The notes below the pieces were generated by a model that saw only the letters and a list, made by a program, of their open reading frames with translations, was not told the origin of the DNA and did no database searches. DNA of 64,000 nucleotides, from assembly GCA_035582835.1 (NCBI GenBank), contig JAYKAV010003100.1:216179-280178 (forward strand), read 5' to 3'. The translations under genes were made by a program, and so were the position numbers. This DNA is from Phoebastria nigripes (taxonomy: Eukaryota > Chordata > Aves > Procellariiformes > Diomedeidae). Shown here one piece after another: positions 53,335 through 63,075 of the stretch (position 1 is its first letter; every line of letters starts with the position of its first letter).

Positions 53335-54670
53335 GGTACTCTAATCCCTCTGCAGGACAGATTATAAAACTTTTTCCCAGAAATTTCTTCATCTATCCCA
53401 GTCACACAACAGCAACTAAAAATACAAACAAGGTACTTGGGTGAACAAAAGATACAGCACATAAATATCATTCGTACAAGTGCTAGAACAATAAAGATGA
53501 GGTGCTATCTACTAGAGGTTCTCTTCTAAAAGAAAAAAAACTGGCGTCCCCACACAGAATTGTGCTTCTGGATTTGAGAAACATCTCCCTGTTCACCTTT
53601 TCTTTACTCACAAATCCTGAGAATCTTTGGGAGCATGGACTCACACACTTGCTTGACAGCCAGCTGTTCAGAATGTCTCTGGTGACTTTATCTAGGTTGT
53701 CAGTCAACCACGTTGTTGGATGCAGAGTCATCTGAAGTGTCTTGAGCAGGCCCGCTTTGGTCTAAAAGCAGTACAGCCACACCTTCACTATCCACACCTA
53801 CCAGTTTGGCTCAGCTGGAGGATCTCTGTACTCCATGGCCAATGAAGTTTTCTCCTTTTCCCAATCATATCTTGCGTTACAGTTCGCTAGGTTAGCTTGT
53901 CTATTAATCACATTTACCACACTTCTGCCTTATCCAGCCCCCGGAAAATTGAGAGCTGGTAGTACTTAAGGAAAAGAGGAGTGAGGAAAGAAGGCAGACA
54001 ATCATATTTCTATTAAATGTGCACATTTATGAGCCATACACTCAATAAAAGGAGCAAAATCTACTGTGTAACAGAAGTATGGTCATAACAGCATTCCTAA
54101 TGCTACTGGTTTACTGAGCTACAATTTAGCCACAAAAGAATTGCGCCCACGGGTCCACTGACCATGGCTCTTTTTTCACATCTGTTTCAGTCCAGCAACA
54201 TATGTATCATACAGTTCTGCTCCGGTGTGCTCTGACATGATTAATTTCTGTGACATGAACTCTGCCATTGCTGCCTGGTTTGTGGTGTTCAGGTTTGTAC
54301 TGCCTCTTTGGGTAAAAGAAAGCATTAACTCTCTGCACTGCAGCACAACTACACTTCAGACTACCCTTCCTGCAAATCAGCTCAGTATTACCATCAGGCA
54401 ACTACAACTCGTCTTCCTGAGCCTGACAATAAAAGTCCCTTTTGTGCTGCAGTAACTGCCACTAGTTCATTCTGGCCTCATGCCAGTCCGAGCCCGTAGG
54501 ATCCCATGGACCAAACCAGATCCTCCAGACCCACAGACCACAACTTCTGTCCTCCAGATGAAGGATTCCGAACAAGAGGACTGCTAGACTGCTACCATTG
54601 GGTTGCTCTTGTTTATTCAGAGAGGCTTTCATGATTTCTTGGACAGAACTCCATACCCTTCCCTCAAAAT

Positions 54671-54725
54671 GACAGAAAAATTTTGGCTGGAAAGGAACTT
54701 TGGAGGTTATCCTCTTAAACTTAAA
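54671..54725 (-). repeat. CR1 3'-terminal scrap, minus orientation
   Basis: ACAGAAAAATTTTGGCTGGA, then AAGGAACTTTGGAGGTTATC, resembles the reverse complement of a CR1 3' end ('agaatcattttggttggaaaggacctttggaggtcat'). The match fades by about 54,725, so it is a short, very truncated copy. Confidence 0.45.
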
Positions 54726-57463
54726 TACCATTCACAATTCCCTGCCTGTTAAGTCAGGATGACTCTCTAACCCTGAAACAAAGCACAAAATTTGTATTTG
54801 TCCTCTCATTAGTACAAAATATTAACCTAGCCAGAACATCTAAAGCAGCAAGAAAACAGTACTGCGTGGAACTAGGAATAAATAACGCAATAATTTATGT
54901 AAATTATGTTAGACATGGTAGGTTGTTCCCCTTTGCCTTTGGTGCCAAACAGCTAATCTTCCCTCCCAGCTCTGATGTTTCTGTCCAGAAGGATTAAACA
55001 TATTGGTACACAGGCCTATTGAAAACATTTAGAGTTCTTTTGGTTATGTCAGTTTAAAATAAGTAAATGCTTGACAGGAGCGAAGACCAAAATGAAAGCC
55101 AGCGGAATCCCAAGATTCTCCTATAGCAAAAAATAATGAACAGTAGAATCTCTCTGTCTGGGGAAAAAAAGTTACGTTTCCAGAAAATTATGAAGTTCCT
55201 AATGAAAACAGACTTCTGTTTTGTGGAATTAGAAGTAATGAATCACCTTTCAAACTAAAGGACATCAGTTTAACATAAGAGGGATTCATAATAGTAACAT
55301 TACATTCCCTACAACACGAATATACCATATATGGATTGCAAGATTTTTTTAAGGGGCTGGATGATCAGTTGGCAACTCAAGAACAGTCACTGCTGAGCCA
55401 GCTTAAGGTAATATGAGCCCTCCAGGGTCCCATGTCAAGGCATAAGCGGATCACCTATAAAGATTAGAAAGGAATGTTCCTCGCAATTGCAGTCCTGAGC
55501 AGCTGGCTCTGTGTATCACAGATCTTGATGCTTGTTTTTTAATCTTTTCCTTGAGTAGGAGTTTATCAGCATTTCTAGATTAAGTACACAACAGAACTGA
55601 CTCTCTATACCAAATCCTATTCTCTTATCTTTTTACTATTATATGCTGCTTTGGTGAAAAAGAAAACAGTCCTATTATATACTTCAATATGCAGATGCCT
55701 TCCAAGGTAATTTCATTTATATTAAATGTTTTGCTTCCAATTTATTTTCATGGTCCACCAGACACTGTAAATGAGCACGTTATACAAAATAAAAATGCAT
55801 AGCTTTACACTCAGGCAAATAAGCTCAGCATCATAAAGTTATTCAAATATATTAAAAAATATTACTTTCTTGACTATAACTTGTGTGTATATATTTCTTA
55901 CATAATTTAATTGGATTTTACTTACTAGATAACATGATTTAAAAGCCACCCTTCAATGCCATAGGCATCATTTACAATCTTTTAAAAGCTACCCATAATA
56001 CATAAACAAGATAATAAATCCTCCTCAGACGAAATCAGATAATTCACTAACAACATAAAGTAAACAGATCCTCCTACTCCCTGTAGCTTCCATATTGCCA
56101 CTGGCAACCCCCACTAAAAATCCAGCTTCTCACAGTCACAGGGGTGAGCAGAAAGGCCAGCCTTGGCAATCAGTCCAGGATGCTCAGGTATTTTACAGGT
56201 CTTGGTAGGGAAAAAAATGGAAAACAATTCACCTGCCATTTCTCTTCTTATCCCAATAATGCCTTAAGTCAAGTTCCTCCTTTGGCAGTATATGCTAACA
56301 TGGGATGCAAAATATTCCCAGACACACCTTGGGATATGTATTTATCTGTAGGTCAAAATGAATACTTTACCATCAGTTTAAAAACTTGTGAAGATCTATG
56401 AGAAAATGTTAATCAATAATCTGTTTATAGAAAGACTTTAATATACAAATATATATATACACACATATGTACTCACACACAAAACCACCACACACAAACT
56501 CATACATTAGGATTATCCCAGATTCCTCCCAACAGCTATAGTGCTACTCATATAACAGGACTAAAAACTACTGGAAATGCAGCGTTCCTTATCAGTAACA
56601 ATAGTTCTACAAAGGCAAACTCGCATCCACTGAACAGGCAAATAAAAGGTGGTTGATACAGTTGAAGTGTATCAGCTTTTTTGACAATTAACTTGTGTCA
56701 GCTCAGTGTCAGCCAGGCAGGTTAACTGTCAAATAGGCTGATTCATTTAAACTGTATCAGTCAGCTTTTGTCTGCTTATTTAGCAGAAGAGTAGCTGCAT
56801 TCTGTAATAACAGAAAATACTGATAAAACTCAGGCAAGAGGGCAGGGGAGGCCTAAAGTGAGAGCCTGGATGGGCTNCATTGAAAGAAGATGTGAAGGTG
56901 GCAGCAGAGAGACTCACTTTCAAAATGCTGGGAATCATTAAGCATTTGATCACTGAAGTCACAGTTTTCTATGTCTTAAGATACCCCTCCTTCACCACAG
57001 GATCCTGGGATGAAGCAAAGCTAAACGTGGGCAGACCCATCTGAAGAAAGACACTCCAAGCATGCAAAGGAGTTTTTTGTTTTGACTTGACCTCTGTGCA
57101 GTTTTTCCCCATGGGGCAAGAATGGAATCTTGCAGGTGGAGATGCAAACATCGTTTGCCCTCTCACAGAAATAAAACTTCAGAGCCTTCCTTACCTGCTT
57201 TCACAGAGACCGAGATCCTACACCTTCCCTGATGGGATCCTGCAGCCCATTTCTGTCACTGCATTACTGTCATGCTGCTCTATCCTCTTCTTCTGTTCTT
57301 CATTAATCCAAGTGGAAATGGCAGCCTACTATGAAGAAGAGAAACAGCCTTAGCTGGTCTATACTTGGATACTACAAGTGGAGGACCTACATAAATAGGA
57401 ATTCAAAACATGGACTCAGCTCTGCTTGTGGGGCTAACTCACCACCTCTAGTCTGCTCTAATT
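54726..57463. other. Intergenic DNA left of the ERV, no gene seen
   Basis: AT-rich sequence with one AT/AC microsatellite (56,441-56,503). No exon-like or repeat-family signal beyond that is visible. Confidence 0.55.
56441..56503. repeat. AT/AC compound microsatellite, imperfect
   Basis: ATATACAAATATATATATACACACATATGT-type sequence, followed by ACTCACACACAAAACCACCA and CACACAAAC: an imperfect dinucleotide array. Confidence 0.75.
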
Positions 57464-57699
57464 TGTGAGATGAAATTATGATGAGAAACACCATGGACTT
57501 CTGGAGTAGGCAGACAAATACCTGTCTGTAAGGGACGAGGCCCAAGTGACTGTGCTGTGAGCAGAAACAATGCCCCAAGAGAAAGCTCCAGAAGCCAGCC
57601 ATGGGGAGGGGCTCAGTGTCACTCTCCTTGACTGACCGGTGGCTCAACCACTCCTGAAACCAGGGTGAGGGAAGATTCCAGAAGCCGTGGACTGGGGCC

Positions 57700-57707
57700 A
57701 ATAAATA
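57700..57707 (+). promoter_or_regulatory. TATA-like box of the ERV LTR
   Basis: GGCCAATAAATAGGGG: a CCAAT word overlapping AATAAATA, about 270 bp upstream of the poly(A) signal. The placement fits a U3 promoter. Confidence 0.5.
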
Positions 57708-57966
57708 GGGGTGCACACGAACCTCCTGGGGCGCTCTTCACACCGACACCCGCTGTTGGCAGGTGCGACGCTGGATCCAGGGTTGGTGATCGCGCTCCCT
57801 CCCTNTCTCCCCNTAGCTCTGTCTCTCTCTTTCCCCCTCTCTCTTTCTCTTCTCCCTCTCGTTCTCAACTAATACAAGGCCTACCTCAACTTCTCGTTAA
57901 AGCCAGTTAGCTTATGATGTGGTGTATTAGTGCATAGAGGGTTGGTGCCTATAGAGTGTTCGTTCT

Positions 57967-57972
57967 ATTAAA
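57967..57972 (+). terminator. Poly(A) signal of the ERV LTR
   Basis: ATTAAA followed 15-20 bases later by TTTGCNATGG and a GT-containing stretch, as expected for the R/U5 border. Confidence 0.5.
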
Positions 57973-58084
57973 AGCTGATGTTTGCANATGGACCTTGAGT
58001 GTTACCTCACCTTAGTCCACACCGAGGGGATTTGCGGACCTTAGTCACTCTCCCCTTCTTGTAGGTGGGACATGACATATTAAT

Positions 58085-58102
58085 TGGCNTCANGGACAGG
58101 AT
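58085..58102 (+). other. Primer-binding site (tRNA-Leu-like)
   Basis: TGGCNTCANGGACAGGAT begins with TGG a few bases after the LTR end, as PBSs do (complement of the tRNA CCA end). TGG-Y-GTCA.. resembles the tRNA-Leu complement used by ERV-L elements. Two Ns and several mismatches make the tRNA assignment tentative, but the position makes PBS identity likely. Confidence 0.6.
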
Positions 58103-58221
58103 CCCCTNAGTGTTGGAAGGTCCTAAGGGATATTGCCGCTCCACCCGGTGAGTGCGGGCGGGGAGAGCCGGGAAGCAACCTCTCAGCAATAAGCCAGGAG
58201 AGGTTCGAGCAGTGGCAAGCC

Positions 58222-59660
58222 ATGGCTGCCCGGGAAATGCCAGTGCTTGACTGCTCCCCTGTTATAGAGAAGTTGAAGGAATATAAGGCATGCCCTTCCC
58301 CACCAGGGATGGCATGGGCCCACATTAGTTGGCACGACCCGAAAGCTGTAGTGGATAAAATTACAACACTTACGAAAGAACAAAAGGCGCGACCGGGAAA
58401 AGGAAAAGCCACAGTGTGTGCTGTGTTGGGAGCAGCACTAGTGGCAGCCCAGAAGGAGAGGCACCTGGTTAAGCGAACTAATGATGACATGGTTGAATCC
58501 TTGCAAGAACAGATAAAAACCCTGCAGGGTCAACTNGCCGCTGAGCGTAATACTACTCAGTGACTCCACANGGCCCTGTCAGATGCATTGGACCGAGAGA
58601 AAATTTTATGGTCCAAATTAGAGGAAGGGGGATGAAAATCTCCCAGTCNTACAGATCTTGCTTCTGTTCCGGACAGTGTGCTGGGATTTACGAGCTTGGC
58701 GCAGGTGGCTGGAAAACAGAGCCTAAGATCCTTGTATCCGGTTAAGGAGCTAGAAATTGAACAAGAAATATTTTACCCCGAAAATGGGGAAGTAGCAACN
58801 AGGCCAGTGATTAAAACAGAGACCACTGATGACGGCCAAGGTGGAGAAGGCCCACAGATTACTACCCGGACGGTGCCGTACTAGGCGGCCGAAATGTCAA
58901 AAATCCAGGAAAAATACACCAGGTTAGCCCAAGAAACTGAAACAGGATATGTATGGAGAGTATCGCTAACCGGTGGCGGCCGAGTCCTGTTGTCGGAAGA
59001 TGAAGCCCAGGGGTATTGGGGGCCTGGGGTTTTCCTAACTACTGATGACCCCAGGGGACCATGGTCGTTAACTCAACGAGCTGCCTATTGGGCAGGGGGT
59101 CTGGACCCCTTGGAAAGGGGAGATCTAGTATGCATTGAAACCCCAACTATCAACCATTTGATCGAGAGTTTGCAGAAGGCTGCCTGTCTCCAATTAATGC
59201 ATGACAGACGTTTAGTTCCTCAACAACCTTCCCTGATGTTACTAATTGCTAACCCCGATAGAATGACTCCCCTGATCTGGGGTTTGCCTGATTTCTTTGA
59301 AACTATATGCAGTACAATTACAAGACTGTTTGTGGGATGCATTGGCCTCACAAGGAGGGAGACAGGCATGAGGAGGGCCCATGACTTGGGGAGAAGTAGC
59401 CCAAGAGTTGATAAATTATGGTAGGAGAATGGGGCTCACGGGGGGAGCTACAAAACCGAAAACTGCGGTGCGAAGGGCCGAACAGCAGGAAAATCGACAC
59501 CCCCCCCACACGAACCTTGGGGGCAAGGAGAAACTTCTTGTGGGCTGAGGGAATCGAAAAAGGGATTCCCTGGGATTTAATGGACGGTATGCCTACTATG
59601 ACCTTAGAGAAGCTCATTCGAGCATGGAAAGACAAAAGGAAAGTGCCCCCCCCAATTTGA
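58222..59660 (+). pseudogene. gag: ERV gag, broken
   Basis: An ATG in good context (GCCATGGCT at 58,222) opens a frame that continues to 59,424 apart from in-frame stops at 58,561 (TGA), 58,633 (TGA) and 58,882 (TAG). Residues near 58,480-58,560 are coiled-coil-like, rich in Glu, Gln, Lys and Leu. The stretch from 58,894 contains W-R-V-S-L-T-G-G, G-Y-W-G-P-G-V-F-L and W-S-L-T-Q-R-A-A-Y-W-A-G, a capsid-region pattern I associate with ERV-L-type Gag. A frameshift lies between about 59,330 and 59,390: W-G-E-V-A-Q-E-L-I-N-Y-G is read in another frame from 59,387, and a third frame covers 59,418-59,660. No CCHC zinc knuckle is visible. Gag would form the particle core. Both TGA stops are consistent with C-to-T change at CpG. 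Confidence 0.8.
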
Positions 59661-59837
59661 ACAGCCCACTCGGGAGAGAATGAGGGTGGAACCCCAATTT
59701 GACGATAGGACAATGATTGCCTCTAAGGCCCCTACTGCCCCTGAAAAGGACGTGATTGGCCCGGGAATGGGAAACTGGACAGGCCGTCCCCAATAAGTGA
59801 GCCGGGGGACGGCCAGTAGGTCCATTTAAGAAGGCTT

Positions 59838-60140
59838 ATGGAAAATAGTAAAGGGGACTTGTTAATTACATTTCCCCTTGGCCCCTTTAAGACCCCAGTT
59901 ACGTTCCTAGTAGACACAGGTGCTCAGATGTCAGCACTTCAGGCAGATGTTGCTAACTGCAATGGTATAGCTACCNATAAAAAACAAATTTGGGTCATGG
60001 ATGTTTTTGGAAACCCTAAGCCGCAGCCCACAGCTCGAGTCAAGTGCTGGTTGCCAGGAGATACATCCCCTATTGAGGTTACGATGATACTGAGTATATT
60101 GCCTACAAATATTTTGGGACTTGATGTGTTGAGGGGGTGA
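59838..60140 (+). pseudogene. pro: ERV protease
   Basis: A 100-codon frame containing T-F-L-V-D-T-G-A-Q-M-S, the retroviral aspartic protease active site (D-T-G-A), and a C-terminal I-L-G-L-D-V-L-R-G like the conserved G-x-D-x-L end of these enzymes. It would cleave Gag-Pol as a dimer. The frame ends at a TGA (60,138-60,140) and reopens in the same frame into reverse transcriptase, so protease and RT were one polyprotein before this mutation. One codon has an N (59,976). The segment 59,660-59,837 is a Pro/Gly-rich linker with stops in all frames. Confidence 0.85.
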
Positions 60141-61109
60141 GCATGGGTAGACTCAAAGGGGAGGGAGTGGAAATTCGGACTCCCCAAGGCTTTTATAAGA
60201 CTTTTACAATCGGCGCCTNTGCTCCCCCTGTCCAAAATTGTTAATGTANAACCCTATACCCTACCATTGGGAGCAAGGGAGGGAATAGCTCCCATGATAG
60301 CTGAACTGCGAGAACAGGGGATAATCATCCCAACTCCCTCACCTTATAACTCCCCATTATGGCCAGTCCATAAACCCAATGGAAAATGGCGACTGACAAT
60401 TGATTATCGGCGTCTAAATGCCACTACGGGCCCCTTGACAGCCACAGTGCCCAATATGGCCGAATTAATTGCAACCATACAGGAACAAGCCCACCAAATT
60501 TTAGCAACCATTGATGTAAAAGTTATGTTTTTTATGATCCCCTTACAGGAAGCGGATAGAGATCGCTTCGCCTTTACATGGGAAGGCGTGCAATTCACCT
60601 TCACACGCCTCCCCCAGGGATATCGCCATTCGCCGACCATTGCACACTTCGCACTGGCACAAGAGCTTGCCCGAGTTACTCCCGGAGAGGGGGTCAAAAT
60701 ATATCAATANATCGACNATATATGGATTGGCGGCTCCAATGCCACTGCGGTGGGACAAACTCAAACAAAGATAATTACTCACCTAGAAAATTTAGGGCTC
60801 CAAATTCCAACGGAAAAGGTACAACTTCCATCTTCCGAGGTAAAATTCTTGGGTATCTGGTGGAAAGGCGGGGCAGTGTATATTCCTCCTGAAACCTTGA
60901 CTACCCTTGAACAAGTACGAATGCCTGGAAACAAAAGGGAGCTGCAACATACCCTAGGCGTACTGGTATTTTGGAGAAAACATATCCCAGACTTCTCCAT
61001 CATAGCCCGCCCCCTTTACGATTTAATACGCAAGAGGGCCACCTGGGACTGGACCCCCATCCATGAAGAAGCCTTAAAATTGTTGAGGCTGGGGTATATC
61101 AGTCCTTAG
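60141..61109 (+). pseudogene. pol: ERV reverse transcriptase
   Basis: RNA-directed DNA polymerase domain of Pol, in one frame to a stop at 61,107. Counting from the Met at 60,267: P-V-x-K-P-N-G-K-W-R (33-42), D-Y-R-R-L-N (46-51), the first catalytic Asp in T-I-D-V-K (D83) and L-P-Q-G-Y-R-H-S-P-T (115-124), a class III-like variant. The Y-I-D-D box is at 148-151, but base 3 of its Tyr codon (60,710) and base 1 of its second Asp codon (60,717) are N, so catalytic integrity cannot be judged. A thumb/connection region (F-W-R-K-H-I-P-D-F) follows. After about 61,080 the homologous reading moves to another frame (frameshift near 61,080-61,092). Confidence 0.9.
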
Positions 61110-61975
61110 GGCCCATACACCCAACAGATCCACTTTATATTGAATGGGGTTTTGCAATTCATGGGTTATCCATACATATGTGGCAGCGCGGACCAGAGGG
61201 TCCGACCCATCCCATCGGGTTTTACTCGCGCAGCTTCAAGGACACAGAAAAGCATTACTCAGTTTGGGAGAAGGGCCTCTTTGTGGTTAGTCTAGCCCTA
61301 CAGGAGGCTGAGAAAATTATACGGCAACAACCAATCATTCTACAAGGACCCTTTAAGGTCTTGAAACCGGTACTGGCCGGAACCCCACCCCCTGCGGGGG
61401 TTGCACAGCGAGAGACAGTAAGAAAGTGGTATGCGCAATTAGATCATTACTGCTATACATGCCAGATAGAGGAGAGAGCACCTAAAATACTCCAAATACA
61501 AGAACCTCCCGGCAACCAACCAGACCAGGAACTGCCCCCCTCTTATATAAAGCCTGCCCCCCCATTCGACCCCCACCAGAAAAACTTATGGTTCACTGAT
61601 GCGTCCTCTAGGAGAGAGGGAAAGGTATGGAGATGCCGGGCGGTGGCCCTACACGTTGATTCAGGGGACNGAATCATGATGGAAGGAGAGGGGAGTGCTC
61701 AAGTGGGAGAACTGGTAGNTGTGTGGAGTGTGGTTGTTAAAGAAGATGAAACTAAGGATCCAGTGTTTATTTATACAGACTTATACGCTGTATTGAAGGG
61801 ATGCACCGAATGGCTCCCGTTTCGGGAACAAAACCAATGGGAGGTCAATCGGGTACCGGTGTGGCAACGAGAAAAAATGGAAAGAAATCTTAAATATCGC
61901 CAAGCAGAAGCCCTTTCTAGTAGGGTGGGTTGCCGCACACCAAGCTGGGGATCATCCAGCTCACCTTCTAAATAA
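61090..61975 (+). pseudogene. pol: ERV RT connection and RNase H
   Basis: The frame after the first pol frameshift encodes Y-S-R-S-F, typical of the tether before RNase H. RNase H catalytic residues follow, counting from the Met at 61,178: W-F-T-D-A-S-S (D141), G-E-L-V (E178) and I-Y-T-D-L-Y-A-V (D201; usually T-D-S). The last part, with the H-Q-A-G-D-H segment carrying the fourth acidic residue, is read in the next frame, so a second frameshift lies in or near the A-run at about 61,871-61,880. RNase H would degrade the RNA strand of the RNA:DNA hybrid. Ns at 61,670 and 61,719 hide two codons. Confidence 0.85.
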
Positions 61976-61979
61976 TCAG

Positions 61980-62870
61980 GTGGACTCACTAACCCGTTTA
62001 GCAGGAATGGCCATGGAAGGCGAGGGGGAAAAATGGGAACATTTGTTGGAATGGTTGCTTGTAAAACNAGGCCATTCGGGAAGTAAAGATCTATTTAGGG
62101 AGGCAGTTAGCAGAGGGTGGTCGGTAACCAGGGAGTTGTGTAACACTATTATTTCCACGTGCAGCCTATGCCGTACTCGATTAGGGGAGCACAACCCTCT
62201 CAAGGACCCGCCTCTGCACGTGAGAGATAATAAAGGCTTGTGGGACACTTGGCAGGTGGACTACATTGGTCCGTTTCGGGTCTCTGAAGGAAAACAATAC
62301 GTACTAGTAGGAGTCNAAGTGGTGTCGGGGTTGACCCAAGCAGAAGCAGTACGGCAAGCGACGGGAGATAATACTGTAAAAAGTTTAAAATTATGGTTCA
62401 GTTATTCACCCAAACCCNAATCAATCCANTCGGATAATGGAAGCCACTTTACTGCCGGGGTGGTTCAAGAGTGGGCACNAGGTGAAGGAATCCAGTGGAT
62501 CTTCCACACCCCATACTACCCCCAGGCAAACGGCATTGTCGAGCGCACCAACGGACTCTTGAAGCGGGCTCTGAAACCCCACAAACCGGGCTGGGCACAG
62601 CGAATGTCAGATGCAGTATATAAAGTTAATAGCCGCTGGGGAATTAATGGGTGCCCACGACTCACCGCATTCTGTCCCAAGCCTCCGTCCATACTCCCCA
62701 GAAAAAGGGGGACTAAGGACCCTGCAAACTCGCTCCATTATCTGGGACAACCCATTCTGGTGGACCTACTGACGGTGGGAGNGGTACCCTTAACCTTAAA
62801 AAACCTGTTCAATCTCTATGCTTGGGTGGCCACCAACGCACATGGGAAGGATCACCAAATCCACACCTGA
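61980..62870 (+). pseudogene. pol: ERV integrase
   Basis: Open for 296 codons from the Met at 61,980; the frame begins upstream in the RNase H tail. The zinc-binding region shows H32, C61 and C64; the first His of HHCC is not at its usual spacing (nearest is H21), so it may be lost. The catalytic core has W-Q-V-D-Y-I-G-P (D94), S-D-N-G-S-H-F (D152) and G-I-V-E-R-T-N-G (E188), with exactly 35 residues between D152 and E188, the DDE signature. It would insert the viral DNA into the host genome. There is no internal stop, but seven codons contain N. It ends in TGA at 62,868, and no dUTPase domain follows. Confidence 0.9.
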
Positions 62871-62949
62871 TGGATTGTCCCATCCTATTAATCATTGTTC
62901 GTTTCTATGAATATATTTTGCAGGTTGCCAGAAGCCCACCGTGGGACTT

Positions 62950-63075
62950 ATGTTTTCAGTTGTTGAGTGGGTCATTCTCTGCATCGTTTGTCTGATTTTA
63001 TTAAGCCTGTTTTGTTTCTTTACTAGAGAAAGATGGTGTGGGAGAAGTTTATATTCTTACTTTGTGAATGTATAA
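62950..63075 (+). CDS. Small overlapping frame, predicted single-pass membrane peptide (41 aa)
   Basis: Starts with ATG at 62,950 and stops at 63,075 in a frame different from both integrase and env. Residues 1-24 are strongly hydrophobic (starting M-F-S-V-V-E-W-V-I-L, then I/L/V/C/F-rich), followed by T-R-E-R and further Arg: the pattern of a membrane segment with a positive C-terminal side. It overlaps the start of env by 43 bases. I do not recognise it. It might be an accessory membrane protein, an alternative leader upstream of env, or chance. The env splice acceptor at 63,026 lies inside it, so it would need a different acceptor (for example the TTTTGCAG near 62,925) or unspliced RNA. 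Confidence 0.35.
   Translation: MFSVVEWVILCIVCLILLSLFCFFTRERWCGRSLYSYFVNV
63004..63026 (+). promoter_or_regulatory. Candidate splice acceptor for env mRNA
   Basis: A pyrimidine-rich run (CTGTTTTGTTTCTTTACTAG) ends in AG at 63,025-63,026, seven bases before the env ATG. Retroviruses make env from a spliced subgenomic RNA, so an acceptor here is expected. A second, weaker one (ATATTTTGCAG) precedes the small frame at 62,950. Confidence 0.5.

Larger units (their letters stand above)
42538..54670. other. Intergenic DNA, no gene seen
   Basis: About 12 kb with an 11-G run (42,890-42,900), poly-A tracts (46,235-46,249; 48,570-48,587; 51,951-51,966), a 20-bp minisatellite and two hairpins (listed separately). 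The longest frames (129 codons at 49,403-49,792 and 112 codons at 45,885-46,223, minus) have no recognisable domain and lie in ordinary AT-rich DNA. Confidence 0.55.
57464..58077 (+). repeat. 5' LTR of the ERV (left border uncertain)
   Basis: The right border is supported by a terminal ..GACATGACA (CA at 58,076-58,077) seven bases before the primer-binding site. The left border is inferred from TGTGAGATG at 57,464, giving TG..CA ends and about 614 bp; without the 3' LTR it cannot be confirmed. Inside are a TATA-like AATAAATA (57,700-57,707), a polypyrimidine CT-rich run (about 57,790-57,865) and ATTAAA (57,967-57,972). By position, U3 is roughly up to 57,730, R to about 57,990 and U5 to the end. 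Confidence 0.65.

Noticed and set aside
58080..60235. Long minus-strand frames over gag and protease (for example 58,080-58,490 and 59,348-59,713)
   Set aside because: They mirror the real plus-strand retroviral frames and have no family resemblance of their own.
62800..63030. dUTPase domain expected after integrase in classical ERV-L
   Set aside because: No dUTPase motif can be read in any frame between 62,870 and 63,030; the interval is too short.
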